Source: Afipia birgiae 34632
Lineage (GTDB): Bacteria; Pseudomonadota; Alphaproteobacteria; Rhizobiales; Xanthobacteraceae
Direction: 5' to 3'
Assembly: GCF_000308295.2 (NCBI RefSeq)
Contig: NZ_HG326652.1
Coordinates: forward strand, 1,555,054-1,613,883
Length of the DNA stretch: 58,830 nucleotides
Positions within the stretch are counted from its first letter, which is position 1. Every line of letters starts with the position of its first letter. Below the pieces are notes generated by a model that saw only the letters and a program-made list of their open reading frames with translations, was not told the DNA's origin and did not search any database. Positions 25,488 through 33,691 of this stretch are shown piece by piece. Both the position numbers and the translations under genes were made by a program.

Positions 25488-25828
25488 GGCTCGCCCTCCG
25501 GCGCGCAGTAGATCGAGAAGAGCGCCTCGATGAGGCGCGCGGCCTTCTCCTGCGTCAGCCGGTAAAAGATTTGCTTGCCGTCGCGCCGTGTCTCGACGAT
25601 CCCGGATTCTCGCAGGACATGGAGCTGCTGCGAGAGATTCGGCTGATGAATACCGAGCTTCTGTTCGAGCTCGCCAACCGAGTATTCCGCCTCCACCAAC
25701 GAGCAGGCGAGCATCAATCGCATCGGATGCGCGAGGGTTTTCAGGATCGCCGCCACCTCAACGGACCGCGCTTCCATATCGGCGAGAGTCATGCCCGCCT
25801 TGCCAGCCTTGGCGTTCTGTCCGGTCAT
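25484..25828 (-). CDS. bigR: BigR/SqrR-like ArsR-family persulfide sensor
   Basis: This 114-residue winged-helix repressor is counted from the ATG at 25,828. Two cysteines lie at residues 42 (LACSLVE) and 108 (SIYCAP), the pair that forms the disulfide or tetrasulfide in BigR. The helix-turn-helix reads VGELEQKLGIHQPNLSQQLHVLRESGIV. It directly follows blh and precedes the split YeeE genes, the classic BigR operon order. It should repress the operon until reactive sulfur oxidises the Cys pair. Confidence 0.93.
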   Translation of the reverse strand: MTGQNAKAGKAGMTLADMEARSVEVAAILKTLAHPMRLMLACSLVEAEYSVGELEQKLGIHQPNLSQQLHVLRESGIVETRRDGKQIFYRLTQEKAARLIEALFSIYCAPEGEP

Positions 25829-25832
25829 CGCT

Positions 25833-27128
25833 TCACCACACAGTTCCGGAAAAGGCATCGAGCGGGATCTTCAGATAGCTCCGGCCATTGTCTTCCGGCG
25901 CTGGTAGCCGCCCGCCGCGAATATTGACTTGCAGCGCAGGTAGAATGAGCTTCGGCATCGGTAAGGTGCGGTCGCGCGCCTCGCGCAGGTTGACGAAGCT
26001 GTCCTCGGTCTTGTCCGCGATATGTGTATTCAAGCGCTTCTGCTCGGCCACCGTGCTTTCCCAACGCGGATGACGGCCGCCCGGCTGGTAGTCGTGGCCG
26101 GTGAACACGCGCGTCTCATCCGGTAACTCAAGTATGGTCTGAATGCTCTGCCAGAGCTGCTTTGCATTCCCGCCCGGAAAGTCGGCGCGGGCCGTGCCGC
26201 TGTCCGGCATGAACAGCGTGTCATGCACGAAAACAGCATCACCAATCAGATAGGTGATCGAAGCAAGCGTATGGCCCGGCGAGAACAGAACCTGCGCCTC
26301 AAGTGCGCCGATCTCGAAAACTTCGCCATCGGTGAACAGGTGATCCCAGAACCGCCCTTCGCTCGCTAGCGTCGGCCAGTTATAGGTCGTCGCCCAAAGT
26401 TGCTGCACGTCGCGCACATGCTCGCCGATCGCCATCGGGGCGCCGGTCTTGCCCTGGAGATAAGGCGCGGCGGAGAAATGGTCGGCGTGAGGATGGGTGT
26501 CGAGAATCCATTGGACTGTCAAACCCTCATCGGCGACATGGGCCAGGATCGCATCGGCGTTCCACGTCGCGGTGCTGCCCGACTTCTCATCGAAATCGAG
26601 CACCGGATCGATGATCGCGCATTTCAACGTAACGGGATCAGAGACGACGTATTGAACGCTGGACGTTCGGGCGTCGAAGAAGCCCCTGACGACGGCCCGC
26701 TGCCGCCCGCGCCGCGCAAGCCATTGTTCGGCCATCGTCAAGTTCAAGGCAAACCTTTGACCGAACGGGCCTACGTCCTCGGGCTTCATGCGCCCGTCCA
26801 GCACTTCGCCGATCGCGTGGAGCGTTAGCGAGCGCGTGCCACTCCCACAATGGGCGAACACCGGCCCAGGCGCAGCGGCGACCGCCTCCTGAAAGGCGCG
26901 CACGTCGGCTTCGGTGATTTGCGGGCCAGCAACGGGAATGAAGCTGTAGTCAAGGCCGGCATCGTCCGCCGCGCTCTTTTCGGCCGCCGAGCCGGGCTGG
27001 AGTGCATCTTCGCCATTGGGGCGGTTGTTGATGACGGCCGTGAAGCCGTCGGTCTTGAGCTGCCGGAACGCTTCGGGCGCAGGTTGCCCGGCGACTGCAA
27101 GTTTGTCTGAAATCCGAACCGGGTTCAT
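25833..27128 (-). CDS. blh: Blh: DUF442 sulfurtransferase-like domain fused to persulfide dioxygenase
   Basis: This 431-residue bifunctional protein starts at ATG 27,128 behind AAGGAA. Residues 1 to about 110 form a DUF442/phosphatase-like sulfurtransferase domain with the active-site loop FAHCGSGTRS (Cys94). The rest is a metallo-beta-lactamase-fold persulfide dioxygenase with THPHADHFSAA, FSPGHTLASITY and FTGHDYQP metal ligands. It oxidises glutathione persulfide to sulfite and moves sulfur between thiols. It is first in the BigR operon, behind an AT-rich control region. Confidence 0.94.
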   Translation of the reverse strand: MNPVRISDKLAVAGQPAPEAFRQLKTDGFTAVINNRPNGEDALQPGSAAEKSAADDAGLDYSFIPVAGPQITEADVRAFQEAVAAAPGPVFAHCGSGTRSLTLHAIGEVLDGRMKPEDVGPFGQRFALNLTMAEQWLARRGRQRAVVRGFFDARTSSVQYVVSDPVTLKCAIIDPVLDFDEKSGSTATWNADAILAHVADEGLTVQWILDTHPHADHFSAAPYLQGKTGAPMAIGEHVRDVQQLWATTYNWPTLASEGRFWDHLFTDGEVFEIGALEAQVLFSPGHTLASITYLIGDAVFVHDTLFMPDSGTARADFPGGNAKQLWQSIQTILELPDETRVFTGHDYQPGGRHPRWESTVAEQKRLNTHIADKTEDSFVNLREARDRTLPMPKLILPALQVNIRGGRLPAPEDNGRSYLKIPLDAFSGTVW

Positions 27129-27138
27129 TCTGAGTTCC

Positions 27139-27183
27139 TTTTTAATATAACGATATAAATAATATAAGAATGTATATTGAAAG
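27139..27183 (-). promoter_or_regulatory. AT-rich BigR-type operator and promoter
   Basis: A 45-bp stretch made almost only of A and T, with repeated ATAT/TATA words, lies just upstream of blh in an otherwise GC-rich element. BigR binds such AT-rich palindromes before blh in Xylella and Agrobacterium, so this is the expected operator. The exact palindrome is imperfect and I do not fix its centre. Confidence 0.65.
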
Positions 27184-27318
27184 CGCAACCCCTTCGTGGC
27201 GCCTTCGCCTCTCGTCGCGCGATTAACTGGCTGGATGGACTCCGGTGCTCACATTGGCGCGGCGGCCGGCCTCGCAAATTCGGATCCGGCAGCTTCACGT
27301 TGGGAAGCTCGGTCGAGT

Positions 27319-27600
27319 CAGTAGCCCACCTTAATGAGCAGACCTTCGTCGCACACTCTGGCTAAACACCAGCGCGGAACTCCAATATCCGTGAGAGATC
27401 GCGCGTTCGAACGGTTCCCCTCTCAAGAGCGAGTGCGACTGCTCGCTGCCGCAGTGAGAGCTTGGGGGCCGCCGGCAAGGCGTAGCGCTTCGGCGCGCTC
27501 GCGGTCACGTTTGGCACCTGCGGCGTAGCGGTCGGGGAATTGCGTATTCGTTGTTCGCGTTTTACCGATCCTAGCGAGCCATCGTCTTTTCTACGCCAGA
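27319..27600 (-). pseudogene. Wrecked AbiEi-antitoxin-like winged-helix gene, copy 1
   Basis: Pieces in different minus-strand frames match the intact gene at 39,322-39,636. They are NNEYAIP, AKRDRERAEALRLAGG, KLSLRQRAVALALERGTVRTRDL, and then, one frame over, LTDIGVPRWCLARVCDEGLLIKVGY before a stop. At least two or three frameshifts and a premature end make it non-functional. It lies between the blh operon and the nucleoside-phosphorylase gene. The remaining bases of 27184-27696 hold nothing else I can support. Confidence 0.8.
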
Positions 27601-27696
27601 GCCCGACGCTGCACGCGACAATGCGATTTTTCTCTACGTTGAGCCCCGTTTCGATCATGTTGGCACCGTCGCCAGAGGATAGAGAAGCCGATGAAG

Positions 27697-28584
27697 TCAG
27701 GAGGAAGTTGGCGTAACGCTCTGATCATGGCTACCGGACGACCAGGCACGCGCCGTTGCGACAATCAGTGCGAGTGTTGCCGTCGCACCGTCCGATTCGC
27801 CCTTCTCGAAATCTCCGATGGTCTGAGCCATGGCATTTGTCACATGCGCAAGGCAGACGACAGAGCGGCGTCTAGCTGCGGCAAACGCGTACAAAGCTGC
27901 CGCTTCCATCTCTACGGCGAGCGCGCCCAGATCCCGCGCCGACACAATCGCGGCTTCGGTTTCCCGATAAGGAGCATCCGTCGTCCATGTCGCACCACGA
28001 TGGACCACTATGTCGGCGATCCGGGAGAGAGCTTCTTCGACACGTGTGAGCAGTGCTGCGTTGGGCGCTACGGCGAACGTCGCCGGTGGAAGGTAGTGGT
28101 AGCTCGTCCCTTCATCGCGCAGCGCGCGGTCAATCAGGACGAAGTATGGCGTGGGTCCGTTGTTGGCGATTTGGCCGGCGGACGTAACGCTAATGAGCAG
28201 CCGACAGCCGGACGCGAAGAGCTGTTCAGCAATCAGAACCGCAAAGGAGGCCCCCACCGCGTAGCCGATGATGCCCACCTCGCCGACACCGTCCACGTCG
28301 AAGGTGAGAAGCTCGGTGTGGTAGCAGGCCCACCCCTCATGGCCTCGACCGGCACCGGTACGCTTGAGGTGGCGCACGACGTCGCCATCCGGATCGAGCA
28401 CGCAGACAGGAGGAACCGCGACGAGCGGTAGCCCCTTTTGCCGACGTGCCTCACGGAGCAGGGCTTCCGGCCGGAACACGGAGGGAGCCTTGTGATCCTT
28501 GCCTGACACGATCGGCCACGCTGCGTTTGTAAGCCGCTTGTCGCGTGTTTTGTCTTCCATCGGATTTGGCCGAACCGTGCTCAC
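27697..28584 (-). CDS. Nucleoside phosphorylase (PNP/UDP family)
   Basis: This protein of about 295 residues belongs to the purine-nucleoside/uridine phosphorylase superfamily, which cleaves nucleosides with phosphate. Visible elements are GIIGYAVGASFAVLIAEQLFASGCRLLISVTSAGQI, the phosphate and base-site region, and the family mark DLGALAVEMEAAALYAFAA that binds the ribose. The start is GTG 28,584, or ATG 28,560. It lies directly after the ArsR-rhodanese gene and is probably co-transcribed. Why it sits with sulfur genes is unclear; release of bases from methylthioadenosine-like compounds is one guess. Confidence 0.85.
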   Translation of the reverse strand: MSTVRPNPMEDKTRDKRLTNAAWPIVSGKDHKAPSVFRPEALLREARRQKGLPLVAVPPVCVLDPDGDVVRHLKRTGAGRGHEGWACYHTELLTFDVDGVGEVGIIGYAVGASFAVLIAEQLFASGCRLLISVTSAGQIANNGPTPYFVLIDRALRDEGTSYHYLPPATFAVAPNAALLTRVEEALSRIADIVVHRGATWTTDAPYRETEAAIVSARDLGALAVEMEAAALYAFAAARRRSVVCLAHVTNAMAQTIGDFEKGESDGATATLALIVATARAWSSGSHDQSVTPTSS

Positions 28585-28585
28585 C

Positions 28586-29254
28586 TCAGGCGACCGCTTC
28601 GATCGGCAAGCCGGCGGCCTTCCATTCGGGATAGCCGTCCTCGAGCCGGCGGACGAGATAGCCGCGAGCCCTGAGCGCCGACACCGCCTCGAAGGAGAGA
28701 ACGCAATATGGGCCGCGGCAATAGGCGATGACCTCCCGGTCTGCCGGAAGCTCGCTCAGGCGACGTTCCAGCTCGGCAAGCGGAATGTTGAGTGCGCCGG
28801 GAAGATGTCCGACCGCAAACTCATCCTCCGGCCGGACGTCGAGAACGGTGACAAGGCCGTCATGCAGCCTTGAGACCAGGTCTTCTCGAGACACGGGCTC
28901 CAGCGCGTCACGAGCGCGGAAGTAGTCCGCCATAACGCGGTGGACCTCCGCCACGTTTCGCTCGCCGACGCGGCCGAGCGCCTGCATCAAGGCTACCACC
29001 TCGGCGTCGCCGGCGAGGCTATAAAGTACATGCTTGCCGCGGCGTTCCGTCTCGACGAGGCGCGCGCGCCGCAAGATCTGTAGGTGTCGCGACGTGTTGG
29101 CGAACGTGAGGCTCGCTCTCGCGGAGAGCTCCTCGACACTGCGCGCTCCTTGGGCGAGGTGCTCCAACAACTCAAGCCGGTGCGCGTGACCAAGCGCCTG
29201 CGCCACCTCGGCGAGGCTCCCGTAGATCGCCTGTTTCGGTCCAGTGCTTGACAC
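28586..29254 (-). CDS. ArsR helix-turn-helix fused to rhodanese domain
   Basis: This is a 222-residue two-domain regulator. Residues about 10-100 form an ArsR-type winged helix (ALGHAHRLELLEHLAQG, LTFANTSRHLQILRRARLV). Residues about 120-218 form a rhodanese domain with LDVRPEDEFAVGHLPGALNIP and the active-site loop YCRGPYC (Cys179, Cys184). This architecture suggests a repressor that senses sulfane sulfur through the rhodanese cysteine. It is divergent from the persulfide dioxygenase/MFS/desulfurase genes, the obvious targets; the short gap between them (29,255-29,324) should hold the operator. Confidence 0.9.
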   Translation of the reverse strand: MSSTGPKQAIYGSLAEVAQALGHAHRLELLEHLAQGARSVEELSARASLTFANTSRHLQILRRARLVETERRGKHVLYSLAGDAEVVALMQALGRVGERNVAEVHRVMADYFRARDALEPVSREDLVSRLHDGLVTVLDVRPEDEFAVGHLPGALNIPLAELERRLSELPADREVIAYCRGPYCVLSFEAVSALRARGYLVRRLEDGYPEWKAAGLPIEAVA

Positions 29255-29324
29255 GGCAACTCCTTAGTGGAACATTCAGCAGAATGATTGAATGTTATCC
29301 TTTCGCAACGAGGAGCGCAAGCCC

Positions 29325-30065
29325 ATGATCCTCCGTCAATTCCTGCACACCGATCCGATCGGCATCTCCTATCTCTTCGGCTGCGGCGGCAAGGCCGCCG
29401 GGGCAGTCGTCGATCCGGTTGGCGACATCCAGTTTTACCTACGCGCGGCCGAAACCGCCGGTATGCGCATTCACTTCGTCATCGACACGCATGTTCACGC
29501 CGACCATCGCTCCGTCGGCCGCGCGCTCGCCGAAGCGGCGGGCGCCGCGTATGTCCTCTCAGAGAAGGCGGATGTTGCGTTCCCGTTCAAAGGCGTGCGC
29601 GACGAAGAGATTCTCCCGCTTGGCAACGTCGTGGCGACGGTGCTGCACACGCCCGGCCACACGCCGGAGCATATCTGTCTCCTGGTGAGCGACCGGACGC
29701 GGGCTGACGAGCCGTGGTTCGTTCTCACCGGCCACACCCTGATGGTCGGCGATCTCGGCCGCACCGAGCTCGCCGTAAGCGCCGACGAAGGCGCAAAGGA
29801 CCTGTTTCGAAGCATCAGCCGGCTCAAGGCTCTTCCGGACTACATCGAGGTACTCCCCGGAGCCTATGCGGGCTCGGTTTGCGGTCGCCGCTTGAGCAGC
29901 AAGCCCTGGTCCACCATCGGCTTCGAGAAGCGCCACAACGAGGCCTTCCGGATCGAGGACGAGGCTGAATTCGTCCACTTCATGCTTGCCGAGATTCCGC
30001 AGCCGCCGCCCGAGGCCGCAGTGCTCCGGGCCACCAATTCCGGCCTGGCGGCTGAGGCGGCCTGA
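29325..30065 (+). CDS. Persulfide dioxygenase-like metallo-beta-lactamase protein
   Basis: This 246-residue protein starts at ATG 29,325. The metal site THVHADHRS (residues about 55-63), LHTPGHTPEHIC and LTGHTLMVGDLGRTEL place it with the ETHE1/SdoA-like branch. That branch turns glutathione persulfide into sulfite using Fe(II). It lacks the DUF442 domain of Blh, so the window carries two different dioxygenases. It is followed 3 bp later by the MFS-rhodanese gene. Confidence 0.9.
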   Translation: MILRQFLHTDPIGISYLFGCGGKAAGAVVDPVGDIQFYLRAAETAGMRIHFVIDTHVHADHRSVGRALAEAAGAAYVLSEKADVAFPFKGVRDEEILPLGNVVATVLHTPGHTPEHICLLVSDRTRADEPWFVLTGHTLMVGDLGRTELAVSADEGAKDLFRSISRLKALPDYIEVLPGAYAGSVCGRRLSSKPWSTIGFEKRHNEAFRIEDEAEFVHFMLAEIPQPPPEAAVLRATNSGLAAEAA

Positions 30066-30068
30066 CCG

Positions 30069-31685
30069 GTGAGCGAAGCGGCATCAGTTTCACGGCTAGC
30101 AGAATCGCCGGTCAAGCTAGGCCTCAAGGAAAACTGGCAGCAGTTCGCATTGCTCGTCCTGATCAATGCCTTCGTCGGCGGCATGGTCGGAATCGAGCGA
30201 ACGGTCGTGCCGCTGATCGGTGCGGATGAGTTCGGCATCGTCTCGACGACGCTCATCGTTTCCTTCATCGTCAGCTTCGGCGTCATCAAGGCCTTTGCCA
30301 ATCTCGTCTCTGGCCAGCTCGCCGACGTGTGGGGGCGCAAGCGCGTCCTCGTCCTGGGATGGCTATTCGGCCTCCCGGTCCCGTTCATGATCATCTGGGC
30401 GCCGAGCTGGGAATGGGTCATCGCCGCCAATGTGCTTCTGGGCGTCAACCAGGGGCTAGCTTGGTCGATGACGGTGATAATGAAGGTCGACCTCGTCGGG
30501 CCGAAGTCGCGTGGCCTCGCCGTTGGCCTCAACGAGTTCGCGGGCTATCTCGCCGTCGGCGTGACGGCATTCCTCACCGGCTATGTCGCCTCGCAATACG
30601 GGCTGCGCCCCGTGCCGATCTATCTCGGTATCGGCTATGCAATCGTGGGTACTGTATTGTCGATCCTGCTCGTCCGCGACACGCGCGACCACGTCCGATT
30701 GGAGGCCTCGTCCCATTCGCAGCAGTCCGCTCCGATCAGCTTCCGCGAAGTCTTCGCACTGACCTCATTCCGCGATCGCAATCTGTTCGCCGCCTCCCAG
30801 GCCGGTCTCGTCAACAACCTCAACGACGGCATGAGCTGGGGCATTTTCCCGCTGTTCTTTGCCTCCTTCGGCCTCGGCGTCGAACGCATCGGCATCCTCA
30901 AGGCGATCTATCCCGCGACCTGGGGCATCCTGCAGATCGCCACCGGTCCATTGAGTGACAGATGGGGGCGCAAGGGCCTGATCGTCGCGGGCATGTGGGT
31001 CCAGGCCGCCGGCCTGTTCCTCACCGCGGCGACGGCCCGTTTCGAGTGGTGGATCGTCGGTAGCTTGCTGCTCGGCCTTGGCACGGCGATGGTCTATCCC
31101 AGCCTGATCGCAGCCGTCTCCGACGCCTCGCATCCAACCTGGCGCGCCCGTTCGCTCAGCGTCTACCGGTTCTGGCGGGATCTCGGATACGCAATCGGCG
31201 CCCTCTCAGCGGGCCTCATCGCTGACCGCTTCGGCCTCTCATGGGCGATCACTTCAATCGCAGCGCTGACCTTTCTCTCGGGTGCGCTGTATTGGCGGCT
31301 CGGAAAAGACGCCAATTACTCCATCCAACCTCTAAACCCTCCTAGGAGCGCAGTCATGGTCAGGACCAGTGGGGACAAGCAATACATGGAAGCAAATGAG
31401 CTACGAGAAAGATTGAAGCGAGGTGAGGAACTGATCCTAATAGACGTAAGATCGACTGCGGAATTCGATTCGGGTCACGTCGATGGCGCGATCAATATTC
31501 CAGAAGGCGAGTTGGCTGCGCGAATTGGCGAGATTCCGAGCGACGCCACTATTGTCACTGTCTGTACCTTGGGCGGCGCGCGATCTTGCGGAGCCGCCGA
31601 ACAGCTTCGGGGCCTTGGCTACAGCAACGCTTTGCCGCTTCGAGGTGGCGCCTGCGGCTGGCAGGAGGATCGGGACCCCGAATGA
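30069..31685 (+). CDS. MFS transporter fused in frame to a rhodanese domain
   Basis: This 538-residue protein starts at GTG 30,069. Residues 1 to about 415 form a 12-helix major facilitator (GQLADVWGRKRVLVLGW loop, LSDRWGRKGLIV second repeat). Residues 430-538 are a single rhodanese domain (LILIDVRSTAEFDSGHVDGAINIP; active-site Cys499 in VCTLGGARS). An AGGAG at 31,344-31,348 precedes an in-frame ATG at 31,356, so the rhodanese can probably also be made alone. The rhodanese part uses more AT-rich codons than the transporter. It probably exports a sulfur oxyanion and handles sulfane sulfur. Confidence 0.9.
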   Translation: MSEAASVSRLAESPVKLGLKENWQQFALLVLINAFVGGMVGIERTVVPLIGADEFGIVSTTLIVSFIVSFGVIKAFANLVSGQLADVWGRKRVLVLGWLFGLPVPFMIIWAPSWEWVIAANVLLGVNQGLAWSMTVIMKVDLVGPKSRGLAVGLNEFAGYLAVGVTAFLTGYVASQYGLRPVPIYLGIGYAIVGTVLSILLVRDTRDHVRLEASSHSQQSAPISFREVFALTSFRDRNLFAASQAGLVNNLNDGMSWGIFPLFFASFGLGVERIGILKAIYPATWGILQIATGPLSDRWGRKGLIVAGMWVQAAGLFLTAATARFEWWIVGSLLLGLGTAMVYPSLIAAVSDASHPTWRARSLSVYRFWRDLGYAIGALSAGLIADRFGLSWAITSIAALTFLSGALYWRLGKDANYSIQPLNPPRSAVMVRTSGDKQYMEANELRERLKRGEELILIDVRSTAEFDSGHVDGAINIPEGELAARIGEIPSDATIVTVCTLGGARSCGAAEQLRGLGYSNALPLRGGACGWQEDRDPE

Positions 31686-31734
31686 GTCCGTGGCCACGTA
31701 AAGCCGCTGGAGCACCAGAAGAAGGACAGGACCC

Positions 31735-32088
31735 GTGACAGCCCTCTTCATTTTCAACCATCCGCCTTGCGGTTACAGAGCATTGGTACAATGCGCTTCG
31801 GCTCGCGAGCGCACTCATCAAGAAGAATCCGGACGGCCAGATTACGGTCTTTCTGATGGCTGACGCGGTGCTTGCCGCGAAAACCAACCAGAGGACGCCG
31901 GACGGCTACTACAACGTCGAGCGCATGCTAAAGCGCGTGCTGACCGGCAAGGGCGACGTCTTGCTGTGCGGCACTTGCATGGACGCCCCGGGCTGACCGA
32001 AGCCGAAGTAATGGCGGGCGCGCGGCGCAGTTCCATGGACGATCTTGCAGCAGCAACGATCGCGGCCGACCAGGTACTCGTGTTCTGA
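31735..32088 (+). pseudogene. DsrE-family gene broken by two frameshifts
   Basis: From GTG 31,735 the frames spell, in order, VTALFIFNHPPCG, then TEHWYNALRLASALIKKN to VLLCGTCMDA, then GLTEAEVMAG to QVLVF and a stop. These belong together as one DsrE/YchN-like sulfur-carrier protein of about 117 residues. One extra base near 31,773 and one lost base in the C-run near 31,990 split it. The order around it (MFS-rhodanese, DsrE, cysteine desulfurase) fits a sulfur-relay operon. A sequencing error would be the alternative to true decay. Confidence 0.8.
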
Positions 32089-32112
32089 CCCGATGCCAAG
32101 GAGACGACCGCA

Positions 32113-32232
32113 ATGATGGATGGCATGCAAGGCATGGGCTGGGGCATAGGCCTTATTGGTCCGTTCGTCCTGATCCTCCTCGTCCTTGGGATCGCGGCGC
32201 TGGTGAAGTACCTCATGTCGGGACGCGGATGA
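32113..32232 (+). CDS. 39-residue membrane peptide before cysteine desulfurase
   Basis: The peptide begins MMDGMQGMGWGIGLIGPF, has one hydrophobic helix (VLILLVLGIAALVKYL) and ends in a basic tail (SGRG). An AAGGAG lies 7 bp upstream of the ATG, and the stop overlaps the desulfurase start (ATGA), strong signs of real translation. It is a relative of the 31-residue peptide at 10,691-10,786 (shared Met/Gly/Trp head and LVLG..AL.KY core). Function unknown. Confidence 0.75.
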   Translation: MMDGMQGMGWGIGLIGPFVLILLVLGIAALVKYLMSGRG

Positions 32233-33365
32233 GCATGGTTTCGATCTATCTCGACTACAACGCCAGCACACCGATCGATCCGGCAGTCGCAGCGGCCATG
32301 CGTCCATTCCTGGACGAGGCCTTCGGAAATCCAGCCAGCGGGCATTGGGCGAGCACGCCGGCAAAGGCCGCTCTGGAGCAGGCCCGCGCCCAAGTCGCGA
32401 CGCTACTTGGCTGCGCGCCCGACGAGATCGTGTTCGCGAGCGGCGGCAGCGAGGCCAATAACCTTGCGATCAAGGGGACGTTCTTCGCGCTCCAAAACAA
32501 AGGGGAGCACATCATCACGACGGCCGTCGAGCATCCCGCCGTTCTCGCCCCATGCCGGTTTCTTGAGCGGCTCGGCGCGGGCGTGACATATCTGCCCGTC
32601 GACGCGACGGGCCGCGTCGATCCCGAGGCCGTTCGTCGCGCCATCACGCCGCGCACTGTCCTGATCAGCGTCATGCATGCCAACAACGAGGTCGGCACGA
32701 TCCAGCCGATCGAGGAGATCGGCGTCATCGCGCGGGAGCACGGCATCCGCTTCCACATCGACGCAGCCCAATCGGTCGGCAAGGTGCCGACCAGGGTCGA
32801 CGCGCTTGGCGTCGATCTGCTCACGATCGCCGGCCATAAGCTCTACGCTCCTAAGGGCGTCGGCGCGCTCTATGTTCGCCGCGGCACTACGTTAGAGCCA
32901 CTTATTCATGGGGCCGGGCATGAGCAGGGTCGCCGCGCGGGCACCGAAAGCGCACTGCTCGCCGTCGGTCTCGGCACGGCCTGTGCCCTGGCGCAGGATC
33001 TTGCGCCGATGACCCATGTCCGTGCTCTGCGAGACCGCTTCTGGAAAGCCCTGCAGGACCGGTTCGGCGACCGCGTCGTACTGAACGGCCACGTCGAGTA
33101 TCGCTTGCCCAATACTCTCAACGTCTCTTTCGTCGGCGTGGCTGGCGCAGAGGTGCTAGCGAGTCTCGATGGGGTTGCGGCATCCACCGGTTCGGCGTGC
33201 CACGCTGGCCGCGTCGAACTCTCCCCTGTGCTCGCCGCCATGGGCATCCCGGAGAAGATCGGCATGGGCGCTGTCCGCTTCAGTCTCGGACGCCAAACGA
33301 CAGATGCGGAAATCGACACAATCATCGCGCTGCTCGGAGGAACTTTCGCTCGATCGGCGTCATGA
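32229..33365 (+). CDS. Cysteine desulfurase (NifS/IscS family)
   Basis: This 378-residue PLP enzyme removes sulfur from cysteine and hands it on as a persulfide. Visible are YLDYNASTPIDPAV, SEANNLAIKG, THE cofactor lysine in TIAGHKLYAPKGVGALY, and the catalytic Cys loop in ASTGSACHAGR. It shows IscS/NifS-type features rather than SufS. It ends the rightward operon of persulfide dioxygenase, MFS-rhodanese, DsrE and the small peptide. In an accessory element it more likely feeds sulfur to metal trapping or persulfide signalling than to general Fe-S assembly; that is inference. Confidence 0.92.
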   Translation: MSMVSIYLDYNASTPIDPAVAAAMRPFLDEAFGNPASGHWASTPAKAALEQARAQVATLLGCAPDEIVFASGGSEANNLAIKGTFFALQNKGEHIITTAVEHPAVLAPCRFLERLGAGVTYLPVDATGRVDPEAVRRAITPRTVLISVMHANNEVGTIQPIEEIGVIAREHGIRFHIDAAQSVGKVPTRVDALGVDLLTIAGHKLYAPKGVGALYVRRGTTLEPLIHGAGHEQGRRAGTESALLAVGLGTACALAQDLAPMTHVRALRDRFWKALQDRFGDRVVLNGHVEYRLPNTLNVSFVGVAGAEVLASLDGVAASTGSACHAGRVELSPVLAAMGIPEKIGMGAVRFSLGRQTTDAEIDTIIALLGGTFARSAS

Positions 33366-33487
33366 ACCGCCAGTTGAGGCCTTTGCGGTACTCAGGACAA
33401 GCACGCCGATTCCACGCCGTGGCTTCTATTTCTCCGATCAGGCCATCATTGGCGTTGCCATTTGTCGGAAGCCGACCACGATCAGAT

Positions 33488-33680
33488 CAAGCCGCCTTGC
33501 GCTCGGCGGCGCGATAGAGTCCGTAATCGACCTTGATGAGTAGGCCCTCGTCGCACATCAGGTCAGGTAGCAGCGGGGAATGCCGATGTCCGTAAGGGGC
33601 GCCTGCGCGATGTGGCGCTTGGGAAAGGTTCCACACACTGCCACGAAGCGTGCGATCTTGCGGCCGGATTTGCGCGCTCC
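33488..33680 (-). pseudogene. Truncated AbiEi-antitoxin-like winged-helix gene, copy 2
   Basis: Minus-strand pieces read APLTDIGIPRCYL and, after a one-base slip, MCDEGLLIKVDYGLYRAAERKAA then stop. They match the C-terminal half of the intact gene at 39,322. Upstream, RKIARFVAVCGTFPKRH is a plausible continuation before the homology dissolves into the end of merA. It separates the cysteine desulfurase gene from the mer operon. The bases 33366-33487 hold no other gene I can support. Confidence 0.78.
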
Positions 33681-33691
33681 CACGCGTCTGC

